Positions 9,937 through 20,000 of a stretch of DNA of 64,000 nucleotides are shown one piece after another. This DNA comes from Sphingobacterium sp. CZ-UAM. GTDB lineage: Bacteria; Bacteroidota; Bacteroidia; Sphingobacteriales; Sphingobacteriaceae. How positions within the stretch are numbered: position 1 is the stretch's first letter; the number at the start of each line of letters is the position of its first letter. The stretch is from NCBI RefSeq assembly GCF_002000245.1, contig NZ_MTCM01000001.1:1736001-1800000 (forward strand), written 5' to 3'. A program made the translations under genes and the position numbers. A model generated the notes under the pieces. The model saw only the letters and a list, made by a program, of their open reading frames with translations, was not told the origin of the DNA and made no database searches.

Positions 9937-11106
9937 ATGATGATATATAAAAACCAATTTGTGCATGGCTACATGCTACTTGCCTGTGCCTGTCTTTTTT
10001 TTCAAAGCTGTAAGCAAGATCAGCTAACCGTAACACCGCTGCCTACCGAAAGGACGGTTTTACCCAATCAACTGCGTCTCTCCGAAAAAGAAAATTTTTA
10101 TGGAGGCTATGGCAACACATTATGGACGGGCTGCCCCGTCAATACAAAAAATACGCGCCGCTACGGCCCGGGGGCCTACATCAAGTTGCTGAGCCCTGAA
10201 GAGAAAGCACAGATCGGCAATTCTATCGATTTCCGGATCGAACTCCATGCGGCCTATGATCAATGGGACCGGAATGCCTACAGCTGGTACATCAAAGTCC
10301 CCAAAGGAAAGACTGGATTGGCGGACATCAATCCCAATGATTACACCAAAACGTCTTTCATCCATTATACGACCCCTTATTTTGCACACGACAGCACCCC
10401 AAATAAGATTACATATAAACGGGATGTCAGTGAATTCGCACCTGATCTACGTGACCCTGCTTATGATGTCTATATTGGCTATGAAATCGGCGCAAATCCA
10501 ACCAACAAAAGCAATGGCGGTTACCTGGACGATGGCTGGCAAAAAGAATACTGCAGCTACGCAGGTTTCCATGCCGAAGTTTTCATCGACACCAAAACCA
10601 AAGCAGTCCTCAAAGAGGAACAGGATAATACCGTTGTCCTGCCCCTGCTTTCTGAAGGGATCCGTGCTGTAGAATATGTCGAAAAAACATTTACCACGGA
10701 TACGGATATGCAGGATGCCTATCTTCGGATCTCCAGCTCGGGCCATGGATCAGGCAATATGGAAGAGGGAATGTTCAGGGAGTTTGAAGTTATTTTGGAC
10801 GACAAGACGGTCGAAAAATTTAGTACAGAGCAATCCTGTACACCAAGATCTTATTACGATGACATAAATCCCTATGGTGGTGGCGGTTGGACATACCCGA
10901 CACGCAACTGGTGCCAGGGCGGAGAGATTATCGTGCATAAGATTGCCCTTGGGAAACTTTCCAAAGGAACCCACCGCATTAAATTGGATGTCGCGAAGGT
11001 CTTGGGGACGCTCGATCCACTGATCATCAATAAGCGGGTACCGGTTTCCAATGGCAATTACCTGCAGACTTACCTTGTTTTGGTCGGTCAAAAAGTAAAA
11101 CCATAA
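9937..11106 (+). CDS. PNGase F-like peptide N-glycosidase, lipoprotein
   Basis: 389 aa, signal peptide with FFQSC (Cys about residue 25). The protein has the two-domain plan of peptide-N4-(N-acetyl-beta-glucosaminyl)asparagine amidase F from Elizabethkingia, which cuts the N-glycan from Asn. In the first domain YDQWDRNAYSWYIK (residues 107-120) matches the enzyme's EWDR segment with catalytic Asp60, here Asp111. In the second domain EEGMFREF (276-283) matches the segment with catalytic Glu206, here Glu277, and NPYGGGGWTYPTRNWC (311-326) matches the conserved NP...W...R.GWC loop. Asn replaces the Gly of RAGWC. An extra N-terminal part of about 50 residues is present. It is driven by the ECF-like promoter at 9884-9910 and followed 77 bp later by a sulfatase gene. 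Alignment was done from memory, so remote but credible homology. Confidence 0.75.
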   Translation: MMIYKNQFVHGYMLLACACLFFQSCKQDQLTVTPLPTERTVLPNQLRLSEKENFYGGYGNTLWTGCPVNTKNTRRYGPGAYIKLLSPEEKAQIGNSIDFRIELHAAYDQWDRNAYSWYIKVPKGKTGLADINPNDYTKTSFIHYTTPYFAHDSTPNKITYKRDVSEFAPDLRDPAYDVYIGYEIGANPTNKSNGGYLDDGWQKEYCSYAGFHAEVFIDTKTKAVLKEEQDNTVVLPLLSEGIRAVEYVEKTFTTDTDMQDAYLRISSSGHGSGNMEEGMFREFEVILDDKTVEKFSTEQSCTPRSYYDDINPYGGGGWTYPTRNWCQGGEIIVHKIALGKLSKGTHRIKLDVAKVLGTLDPLIINKRVPVSNGNYLQTYLVLVGQKVKP

Positions 11107-11183
11107 CCACCCGATCCCCTGTTGTTGCGATGGAAGATGGAAAATTGGTTATTTTTAGATAAAAACAAGCAATCAACTTAATC

Positions 11184-12791
11184 ATGAAACTACTCGATAT
11201 CAGCGTACTGGCCTTATTGTGCTGTTGGCCTCTGTTGGCTGCAGCACAGGCAAGGGGCACACAAAAGCGACCAAACATTGTTTATATTATGAGCGATGAT
11301 CATGGCTATCAGGCGGTCAGTGCCTACGGCTTTGGACTCAATCAAACGCCCAATATTGACCGGCTTGCAAAAGAAGGGGTCCTGTTCACACGGGCATCGG
11401 TGACCAATTCTTTGTGCGCGCCAAGCCGTGCGGTATTGCTGACAGGCAAGCACAGCTACATCAATGGGAAAATAGATAATAATGCCAAGTTCGACTGGAA
11501 TCAGGACAACTTCGCCAAGATTCTCCAGAAAAACGGTTATCAGACGGCTTTAATTGGAAAAATACACCTCAACGGTTTGCCCCAGGGCTTCGATTATTCG
11601 GCCGTTTTATTGGATCAGGGAGAGTACTACAATCCTAATTTTATGATTAATGGTGTAAAAAGGCAGATCCCAGGTTATGTGACGGACTTAACAACGGACA
11701 TGACCCTAGACTGGATCGCTCAAAGGGATACCAGTAAGCCCTTTTGTGTGCTCTACCACCAGAAAGCTCCCCATCGGGAGTGGTTGCCCGCCCTTCGACA
11801 TCTGAAGGAATATACGTCCAAAACCTACAGTGAACCTCAAAACTTATTTGACAACTATGAAGGGCGGGGTACAGCTGCTAAAACGGCGGAGATGAATATC
11901 CTAAAACACATGAACTGGGCCGGTGACAACAAAGTTCCGCCGGCGGTAATGGACGAACTGGGGATCAAAGAATACATGCGCTGGGATAAGGCCGCCTACG
12001 AAAAAAATCTGGGCCGGATGAGCAAAGAAGAACGTGCCGCCTGGGATAAAGTCTACGATCCGATGATGGCAGATTTTAAACGTAAGTACCCAACAATGTC
12101 CCAGACAGATCTGATGCGCTGGCGCTACCAACGTTATATGCAGGATTACCTCGGCACCGTTGCCGCAGTGGACGAAGGTGTCGGCCGATTGCTGGATTTT
12201 CTAAAGGCCAATGGACTAGATCAAAATACCATTGTGATCTATACCTCAGATCAGGGCTTCTACCTTGGTGAACACGGTTGGTTTGACAAACGTTTTATGT
12301 ATGAAGAATCTCTGCGGACACCCCTTTTGATTCGGTATCCACAGGAAATAAAGGCCGGACAAACTTCAACAGCGCTCGTACAAAATCTCGATTTCGCCCC
12401 CACCCTACTGGATTATGCGGGAGTCAAAGCGCCACAAGCGATGCAAGGCCAGTCATTTCGGGGCTTGATCAATGGGAAAGAACAGACGTGGCGCGATGCC
12501 GTCTATTATACCTACTATGAATACCCTTCGATTCATATGGTAAAACGTCATTATGGCATCCGGACCGAACGTTATAAACTGATACACTTCTACTATGATG
12601 TAGATGAATGGGAATTATATGATCTTGAAAAGGATCCGCAGGAAATGAAGAATGTCTATCGGGATCCGGCTTATGGCCAGGTACGTAAACAGATGCACCA
12701 GAAACTCGATGCCCTACGCAAATACTATGCGGATTCAGAGCAGAACGATGCGCAATTTGTTCGACAGATTAAAATACAGCACAAAAAATAA
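11184..12791 (+). CDS. Family S1 (formylglycine-type) sulfatase
   Basis: 535 aa, signal peptide ending AAAQA. The start PNIVYIMSDDHG holds the metal-binding Asp pair, and CAPSRAVLLTGK with Cys78 is the CxPSR signature, in which Cys becomes formylglycine. Further S1 landmarks are TALIGKIHL, YTSDQGFYLGEHGW and FDKRFMYEESLRTPLL. The C-terminal YDLEKDPQEMKNVY is also usual. It hydrolyses a sulfate ester; the length and motif pattern resemble N-acetylglucosamine-6-sulfatase or heparan-type subfamilies, but the exact substrate cannot be decided. Neighbourhood with a PNGase F-like gene would fit desulfation of released N-glycans or mucin-type glycans. It probably shares the upstream ECF-like promoter. 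The gene ends before a strong bidirectional terminator. Confidence 0.88.
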   Translation: MKLLDISVLALLCCWPLLAAAQARGTQKRPNIVYIMSDDHGYQAVSAYGFGLNQTPNIDRLAKEGVLFTRASVTNSLCAPSRAVLLTGKHSYINGKIDNNAKFDWNQDNFAKILQKNGYQTALIGKIHLNGLPQGFDYSAVLLDQGEYYNPNFMINGVKRQIPGYVTDLTTDMTLDWIAQRDTSKPFCVLYHQKAPHREWLPALRHLKEYTSKTYSEPQNLFDNYEGRGTAAKTAEMNILKHMNWAGDNKVPPAVMDELGIKEYMRWDKAAYEKNLGRMSKEERAAWDKVYDPMMADFKRKYPTMSQTDLMRWRYQRYMQDYLGTVAAVDEGVGRLLDFLKANGLDQNTIVIYTSDQGFYLGEHGWFDKRFMYEESLRTPLLIRYPQEIKAGQTSTALVQNLDFAPTLLDYAGVKAPQAMQGQSFRGLINGKEQTWRDAVYYTYYEYPSIHMVKRHYGIRTERYKLIHFYYDVDEWELYDLEKDPQEMKNVYRDPAYGQVRKQMHQKLDALRKYYADSEQNDAQFVRQIKIQHKK

Positions 12792-12799
12792 TGTCCAAT

Positions 12800-12837
12800 A
12801 AAACCGCCGTATTTCATTTACGTAATACGGCGGTTTT
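12800..12837. terminator. Bidirectional terminator
   Basis: AAAACCGCCGTAT pairs with ATACGGCGGTTTT across a loop of 12 bases; A-run on one side and T-run on the other. It separates the sulfatase (plus) from the convergent DUF4302 gene (minus). Confidence 0.9.
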
Positions 12838-12854
12838 ACAATTAGATACCCATC

Positions 12855-14180
12855 TTAAAAGGTCCAGGTAAAATAATAATCCGGATCATCCGCACGTGTA
12901 AATTTCACGGCCCGTCCGAATACAGGGTCCTCGACATACTCCAGCTCGAAGTCTTTATCTTTCATATTTTTAAAAATCGAGCTTTCCATGAAGGGCACCA
13001 TGATCTTTCCGTTACCATCGGTGGCTTTGATGCCCGTAAAACGAAGGCGCTTGGTATTGTAGTCGATCGTATAGGACATGTTATAGCTAAATGAGTAATA
13101 TTGTGGCCCCTGATAAAAATAACCTGACGCATTGATCACTTTCCTGGCCATGTTTACACTGAAATCCACATCGCCAAGTGTCAGGCCAAAGTCCGATTCT
13201 GCCACCGAAGTCACATACTCCTCCCAATCGGTGGCATAACTGGCCGACCAACTCTCCATTGGGAGCTCACTTTTATTGGCATAGGGCCCCGCCTGTGCCA
13301 TTGCCGTTAAACCTACACCGAAACTTTCCAAAGGAGTAAATACCAAGTCCGCTGTTTTGGAGATGGCATACTGCTGACCATCGGAAGCCTGCAGCTTATA
13401 GCTCCCTTTGTCATAGCGCAAGGCTGTAAAATGGTTACCGAAAAGCGCATCACTTTGAATCATGTTGATCTCATTGTTCACCGTATATCCAAAGGGGATC
13501 TTGATACGCTCGGTTTTTCCATCGAAATAACCAATTAGGTTGAGCATCTTTTCGGCCGTATCAACGACCAATTCAGCCTTTATTTTACCGATGGTAACCG
13601 CATTATAGTCTGTATTGAAATACGCCTTGACCGCAGCGACGCTCGTTTGCAGTTTATTTTCCAAGTATGCCTTTTGTTCTGCGGCACTCGCTTTAATCAG
13701 GTACAAGGATTTTTTGAACTTCCGGCCCTCAAAGAATAAGGTATCACCACTAGTTTTCTCGTAGTTAAATTCAATATCGCTTCCATAGCCCTTTCCTCTT
13801 TCACCACCAAAGACGCCGGGATCCGGATCCTCCAACATGGTTAAATAGGTAAAGGTGTCAAAAGACAATGTTGCAGCCATAATCTGGCGCACACGATAGG
13901 TCGATTCTTTCAGCTCATTCATCGTTTCGTTATCAAGATCCGCAAGCATGCTGACCCTATCGTTTGCCGCAAACTGCATGTAAAATCCATAACCACCCGA
14001 AAGGTCGGTCGAAAGTACGGCTTTCCAGCCATACGGTGCAGCGACCAATGCATTTTTGACATAAGCGAGCGTATCGGCGATGCGCTCATCGGGATCACCC
14101 AGCAAGCGATCTTCTTCTTTTGCTTTGCTGCAGCCCAGTATCAGTAGGGCCACAAACATAAAATAGCCTATTATTTTCAT
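12855..14180 (-). CDS. DUF4302-family lipoprotein
   Basis: 441 aa, last gene of the operon 20599-12855. Lipobox LILGCSKAK (Cys about residue 17). The segment LAYVKNALVAAPYGWKAVL, then GGYGFYMQF and TLSFDTFTYLTML, is the pattern I associate with DUF4302 proteins, which regularly follow susC, susD and the zinc metallohydrolase lipoprotein. Function is unknown; a surface accessory of the transporter is the usual guess. It starts 4 bp after the upstream stop, so translation is coupled. No catalytic motif visible. Confidence 0.75.
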   Translation of the reverse strand: MKIIGYFMFVALLILGCSKAKEEDRLLGDPDERIADTLAYVKNALVAAPYGWKAVLSTDLSGGYGFYMQFAANDRVSMLADLDNETMNELKESTYRVRQIMAATLSFDTFTYLTMLEDPDPGVFGGERGKGYGSDIEFNYEKTSGDTLFFEGRKFKKSLYLIKASAAEQKAYLENKLQTSVAAVKAYFNTDYNAVTIGKIKAELVVDTAEKMLNLIGYFDGKTERIKIPFGYTVNNEINMIQSDALFGNHFTALRYDKGSYKLQASDGQQYAISKTADLVFTPLESFGVGLTAMAQAGPYANKSELPMESWSASYATDWEEYVTSVAESDFGLTLGDVDFSVNMARKVINASGYFYQGPQYYSFSYNMSYTIDYNTKRLRFTGIKATDGNGKIMVPFMESSIFKNMKDKDFELEYVEDPVFGRAVKFTRADDPDYYFTWTF

Positions 14181-14184
14181 ACAA

Positions 14185-15582
14185 TTATTTCTTAAATTTC
14201 ACCTGTCCTGTAATCCCTGATGCAGGATCCGAGATATCCTGAATGGTGACAAACTGTGCATCCTCGTCCGCGGTCTTTTTGCCCAATACCCCCCAATCAA
14301 ATCGGAAAGTACCTGCCTCCAGGTAGTCAATTAAGGGCTGATAGTCTTTTTTTATCCTTGGTTCAAGTCCATTACTGTAGTCATCTTCAGTACCCTGTGG
14401 ATCGGACAATCTAAACTTATAGGTACCGACCGACTGTTTGATCAGGTCAAAATCATATAATATATTTGTCGTAACGAACTCGACAGTCGTACCTGTAATG
14501 ACTAAAACGGATCCAAAAGGGACGATCAATGTCATCTTTTTATCCCGATAGTTTATTTTGAGCTTGACTTCGTTTTTAGATACGAAATAATTATTTGCCA
14601 AGGCCGTTCTAAAGAGGTCGGTCTGTATCGCCGACACTTTATATTTTTCTGTCCAGGCAGCCCTCAGATTGAGGTCCAAGGTATCCGATACCGTGCTATC
14701 ACGTACTGCGTTCAAAAATGAAAAACTTTTGCTATCGTATTCTGTTTCCATGATGCGCTGAAACTCCACCTGCAAATCGGTCAGGTCAATCATAAAATTT
14801 TTCAGCATATACTCCCGTACGATCGTTTCTTTTTTCTTGAATTTTTCTTTTGCCTCCTCACCATAGGAAATCGCCTGGTCATCATAAACTGTTTGTCCTG
14901 CGACAATCAGGTTAGATAGGGTCTCCGCAAAATCTTCGCCTACTGATTTTCGGGCATAAGGTGATATAAAGCCCAACTTTCCAGCAACCTCCGGGTTATT
15001 GTCGGGATGATTCCAATCGCTGCGGTAATCCCCTATACAGACCTTTTCAAATTCGGGTGGTATCATCCGGATTTGATTGAGGATATGGGTAAACTCGTGA
15101 TGCACGATATGGAGATTGCCCAATATTGAATTCGGATTTTCAAGATTCAATCCATTTAATCCATAGAGTGTAATCCGTCGCCCCCCATCGGCTGTCCCGC
15201 CTTTGACGGAGCCATCAGGATCGTAGTCACCGGAGCCAAAGAGGGCAAATTGTTTAGGTGTATAGACTTTGATAAACTCCTTGCCGCCAACCTTTTCATA
15301 CAGATCCAAAAATGCGGTCTTGATAATTTGCATCTGCGGGATCACCTTCGACTCGTCGGGAGGGCTTATATTTTTGTTGATATCGTGCATATTGCGCTGA
15401 TAGCGATAGACGACTTCGATATTATAGGGATCGGTCAGATTTTTTTTAATCCAGGCATCGATTTCCCCGGGCCGAAAGGTATCGTAATTTTCAATTTTTG
15501 CATTTAATTTATCCTCTTTACTACAGGAAAATTGTGTACTGATAAGGCCGATACCGATCAATAATTTAAATATAGTTTTCAT
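14185..15582 (-). CDS. Substrate import-associated zinc metallohydrolase lipoprotein
   Basis: 465 aa, lipobox TQFSCSKED (Cys20). HHEFTHIL at residues 161-168 supplies an HExxH zinc site (His162, Glu163, His166). The downstream GEDFAETLSNLI probably gives the third ligand. Gene order (susC, susD, this gene, DUF4302) and the motif match the family named substrate import-associated zinc metallohydrolase lipoprotein (TIGR04549 in my memory). It should act on the cell surface, probably as a peptidase preparing substrate for the SusC pore. It lies 3 bp after susD. This operon holds no glycoside hydrolase, so the imported substrate could be a peptide or glycopeptide; that is inference. Confidence 0.82.
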   Translation of the reverse strand: MKTIFKLLIGIGLISTQFSCSKEDKLNAKIENYDTFRPGEIDAWIKKNLTDPYNIEVVYRYQRNMHDINKNISPPDESKVIPQMQIIKTAFLDLYEKVGGKEFIKVYTPKQFALFGSGDYDPDGSVKGGTADGGRRITLYGLNGLNLENPNSILGNLHIVHHEFTHILNQIRMIPPEFEKVCIGDYRSDWNHPDNNPEVAGKLGFISPYARKSVGEDFAETLSNLIVAGQTVYDDQAISYGEEAKEKFKKKETIVREYMLKNFMIDLTDLQVEFQRIMETEYDSKSFSFLNAVRDSTVSDTLDLNLRAAWTEKYKVSAIQTDLFRTALANNYFVSKNEVKLKINYRDKKMTLIVPFGSVLVITGTTVEFVTTNILYDFDLIKQSVGTYKFRLSDPQGTEDDYSNGLEPRIKKDYQPLIDYLEAGTFRFDWGVLGKKTADEDAQFVTIQDISDPASGITGQVKFKK

Positions 15583-15585
15583 AAT

Positions 15586-17058
15586 TTATCTTGGATTAGG
15601 TTCAACGCCTGACAGTTTTGTTTCCTGTGGGATCTGGAATACCCGACGCGGATCTTCGGGTTTGAGCTCTACAATTGTCTCCTCGTCATTATTGGCTATG
15701 AGATTGTGTTTCACGGTAATTTTTCTCCGGATAATATCAAACCAACGCAGGCCCATGGACATAAATCCAATCTGTTTAAACTGGAGTATGGTCTGGATCA
15801 GCGCTTCTTTCTCATCGGTCACCTGAAAGAATTTTTTTGATTTGTTCACCGTCACGGCATGCCGATCGGAATCGTATCCTTCTATACGGTTACTTGCAAA
15901 CAAATCTAAATCGGCGATACTGGCTGTGGTATTTCCTAGTTCCGCATAAGCCTCTGCCCGGTTCAACAGGACTTCATCTGTGGTCAACATCGGCACCATC
16001 AGCATGGCATAGCCTGTATTGGCGGCAGCATTGGTCAGGTAGAAAAACTCGTTCCATAAATAGGTCGTATAATGTGGTGGCCCATAAGTTAAATTAAAAT
16101 TATAAAAGCGTGCGCCGGCAGCTGTCGTCGCATTGTAGATGTCCCTATGGACATCTGTCCCCATCCCGTACCTGCTTTTGTATAAACGGGCATAAGCACT
16201 GCTTGTCTCACCCACGAGCAGGTTATAGGGCTGCTCGGCCCGGGCAAAGTTTTCAAGCACAATTTTTTTCTCCGTGTCCTTAAACTTGGAATTAAAAGGC
16301 ATTAATTTTCCTGCGAAATTTCCCTCAGGAAAGACCTTATTTGCATGATCGACGACCTGTTTCCAGTCGCCTTTGAACAAATAGAAACGGGCGGCAAAGG
16401 CATGGGCTGCAGCTGGGGTAAAATGATATTTTGGTGCTTTCCAGTCTCCCTTATTGGCCTCCAGTAGGGCAAGCCCTTCTTCCAGATCCTGTTGGATCTG
16501 CTCGTATACGGCCTGTACCGTTCCCCTTTCATAAGGGACGATCACCTTGGTTTCGACCGCAGTCACATAAGGGACCCCCGGTGAATCATTGGCGGCTCCC
16601 TGCTGCGTATCATAGACCTTGGCAAAAAAACTGACGAGCATAAAATGCGCATAGGCCCGTGCGACAAGCGCTTCGCCTTTATAGACTAATACTGTCTCAT
16701 CAAAATCGTGTTTTTCAATGGCATCCAGCGCATGGTTGGCAGCGGCAATAGCGCTATAACAGGCATTCCAATAAGCGGTCGGTGTATCATCTTTTTTTTC
16801 AATAATATCTTCCCATTTATACAGGGAGGGTACCGGTTCCAGCAGCTCGCCCACGCCCTTATCCTCCACATTATCGGAATACATTTCGGCCATCTCCAGA
16901 TAGTTGTTGGCTGGATAGGCGGATGTAACCAAACGTTTGACCTTATCGACATCATTGATCGATGCGCGTAGATCGGGTTCTTTATCAAGATATTTGCTAC
17001 AACCACTGAGTAAACAGGTGCTCGCCAGCAGTATATAATTCAGTTTTTTAAATTTCAT
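15586..17058 (-). CDS. SusD/RagB family lipoprotein
   Basis: 490 aa. Lipobox LLSGCSKYLDKEPD (Cys20) is the canonical RagB/SusD opening. Tetratricopeptide-like helices follow (ARAYAHFMLVSFFAKVYD) and then the late GLRWFDIIRRK segment typical of the C-terminal SusD domain. It is the surface lid of the SusC encoded 13 bp upstream. The next gene begins 3 bp downstream. Compared with other SusD proteins here it is short, as usual for pairs that travel with the zinc metallohydrolase and DUF4302 genes. Confidence 0.9.
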   Translation of the reverse strand: MKFKKLNYILLASTCLLSGCSKYLDKEPDLRASINDVDKVKRLVTSAYPANNYLEMAEMYSDNVEDKGVGELLEPVPSLYKWEDIIEKKDDTPTAYWNACYSAIAAANHALDAIEKHDFDETVLVYKGEALVARAYAHFMLVSFFAKVYDTQQGAANDSPGVPYVTAVETKVIVPYERGTVQAVYEQIQQDLEEGLALLEANKGDWKAPKYHFTPAAAHAFAARFYLFKGDWKQVVDHANKVFPEGNFAGKLMPFNSKFKDTEKKIVLENFARAEQPYNLLVGETSSAYARLYKSRYGMGTDVHRDIYNATTAAGARFYNFNLTYGPPHYTTYLWNEFFYLTNAAANTGYAMLMVPMLTTDEVLLNRAEAYAELGNTTASIADLDLFASNRIEGYDSDRHAVTVNKSKKFFQVTDEKEALIQTILQFKQIGFMSMGLRWFDIIRRKITVKHNLIANNDEETIVELKPEDPRRVFQIPQETKLSGVEPNPR

Positions 17059-17071
17059 AATTTTAATTGTT

Positions 17072-20000
17072 TTAGAATCCCAACTTGACGGACAGGGTTA
17101 CCTGTTTCGGTACAGGCAAGGCAACTCCGCCATTGCTGTAAAACTCGGGGTCAACACCATTTAATTTCTTGTCCGCATAGATTAACCAGAGATTGTTGGC
17201 CACCAGATTAAATTGTGCCGTCCTGAATTTAATCTTCGACACCCATTCTTTTGGCAAACTATACCCCAGCGAGATCTGCGAGAGCCGTAAATAGTCGCCC
17301 TTGGCAACACGTTCTGTCGAATAGTTGTACGCATTATAGGCATAAGATGCCGCACGGGTCTCGCCTTTTGAATCGATCACTTCTTTTTGTGCCGTCATGG
17401 GATCCAAAGCGGATGGAATCACGGTCAGAAATTCATCCCCATGGTAAAGATAACGATTGATCATGTCCTTAGATACATTATACATATCCAGGTAGGAGGC
17501 GGAATAGGTTGGCTGGAGCCGCACTTTGTTGCCCAGCGCAAACTTCAAGAGGAAGGAAAGACTAAAATTTTTGTAGTCTATCCGGTTATAATAGCCGCCA
17601 GCCACCGTAGGATCTACCGGCCCCTCATATTTCAGAAATTCGGTCTTATCATCCTGCAGCCAAAAATAGGTCTCGCCTCGTGTGCCGTCCGTACCGATGA
17701 AGGTCGGGAATCCGTATTTGTTATTGAGCTGATCGAAATCCAGGGAGTATAATCCCCGATGCGGGCCACCGAGCCGGGCCCCGCCTTCGGCGGCGATCAG
17801 GTTCCAGATATTACGGGTGACGTCCATTTTTGTAATCTTGGTCTTGTTGAAACCCAAGGTAAATTGCGTCCGCCAGGTGACTCCCTCGGAATCTTTAAAG
17901 GGATACCCGCCCAGCTGTATATCCAATCCATGCCCTTTCATATCGGCATAATTGGCCATTTTTTCAAATTCACCACCAATTCCCGAGGTACGCACCACAC
18001 CGATGAGATCAAAGTTTTTGCGTCGGTAATAATCCACATTCAGGTCGATCCGGTTTTTCAGAAAACTTAAATCTGCCCCTATGTTCAGTTCATACATCTT
18101 CTCCCAGGTCAATTCAGAATTTTCGACACCGCTCAGATTGATCTTTGATTCTTTTTCAGATTCCACTGGGCGGTAGGTCACGGCATTGTAGAACAGCGCA
18201 GAGGAATTTGATGCATTCCCCATATTGGCGGTCAAGCCGTAGGTCGCCCGCAGCCGGGCCGAAGACAGCAATTTATTGTCTTTATTGAAAAAGTTTTCCT
18301 GGCTGATATCCCAGGCACCGGAAACATTCCAAGTGGGCAGCCAACGCGCGACATTGGAATGTCCCATCCGGTTGGAACCATCATACCTAGTGGTAAAATT
18401 AAAGGAGTACCTGTTTTTATAATTGTAGGCACCGCGAAACGCATAAGCCAATTTTCGATCATACAGATATGTCATATCAAACAGCGGATCGCCACCCTCT
18501 ATGGCCTTCTTATAAAATCGATAGGTAGGCATCACAAGATTCCCGGTATTATACTCGATGCCAGGCCCCGTAAAATCATGATTCTGCTTGTCTGCATACT
18601 GCAGTTCATAAGTGGCAAAGAGATTTAAGCTATGGTCATTCCACTTTTGATTATACTCCAGGTTGTGACGCATGTAATAACTGACCATGTTGTTGTTGGC
18701 CAGGTTAAAAAAACCGCCGGTGGGCAGGATCACATATTTGTCGTGATTCGGGAAATCAGGATCTTTATACAAAAAGCGATTGTTTTCATTGATTACCTGA
18801 TCCGCATTAGAACGATAGGATTTGGCCAGATTGGCGTTCTCTGTTATAAAATGCTGCCGCTCCGAATTATAGTAGCGGTACATCCCGTTAGCCGAATAGG
18901 TCAGTGAAGGCAGTATTTTATAGCTAATTCCGGCCTGTACCTTAATATCCATAATCTTGAGCCGGATATAATTGTTATCGAGTTCATTCAGGATATTGAA
19001 GGGTGCATGTTCGCGCGTAAAAAATTCCCGATTTCCCTTTTCGTCAAAAGCCGTAATCAGGCGGCTCGTATTGAGTGCGTACGAATAGGGATTAATATCA
19101 AAATCACGGGAGTAGCTTCCGCTGACTGCATCCGACATGCGATTTAACGTACCCGGGGTGCGCTGGTCACGGATATTACTCTGAAAGATAAACTCAGTGC
19201 TCAAACGCTCATTCACTTTATAATTATTTCTGATATTGGCCGTAAAACGCTTTGCTTTATTCCCAAGTGTATACCCCGGATCATTCATAAAACTAGTCGA
19301 AGCATAGGTCTGTGATTTGGCTGTTCCCGTTGCCATGCTCAGGGAATGATCTTGGGCAATGGACTGCCGAAACAGCAGGTCGAACCAATTGGTATTGGCA
19401 TTGGCATAACGTTCCAGAAACTGATAGCGTGAAGGGGCATCATTGCGTAGCGCATAGCTGTCCGTTTTCGGATTATATTCGTACATCAGGTTGTACATCT
19501 TACTGAAGACACCGCCCGTAGCTTCGCGGGATACCTGTGAGTGATTGAGATAACCCTTATTTTCCATATCAATGATCAACTGCATCTGCTCGGCGGAGTT
19601 CATGATATCAAATTGATTGTAATTGGGTTTGATATAAGATGTGAAATTTCCGGTATAGTTGAAATTGACGACACCGTCGGTATTCCGTCCTTTTTTGGTA
19701 TTCACCACCACTACGCCATTCATCGCTGCAGCGCCATATAATGCCGTCGCTGCGGCATCCTTTAATACCGTAATGGATTCAATATCATCGGGATTCAACC
19801 CCGCAACAGACGAACCGAGCAATGTGTTGGCATCGCCTGTTGATAATGCTTCATTGGAAATATTGACCGCTTCATCCAGGATCACACCATCGATGACCCA
19901 AAGCGGTTTATTATCTCCCGTTAGTGAGGTCGCTCCCCGGACCCGAATCTTTGGTGCGGCACCAAAAGTACCCGAAACATTCTGTACCGAAACCCCCGCA

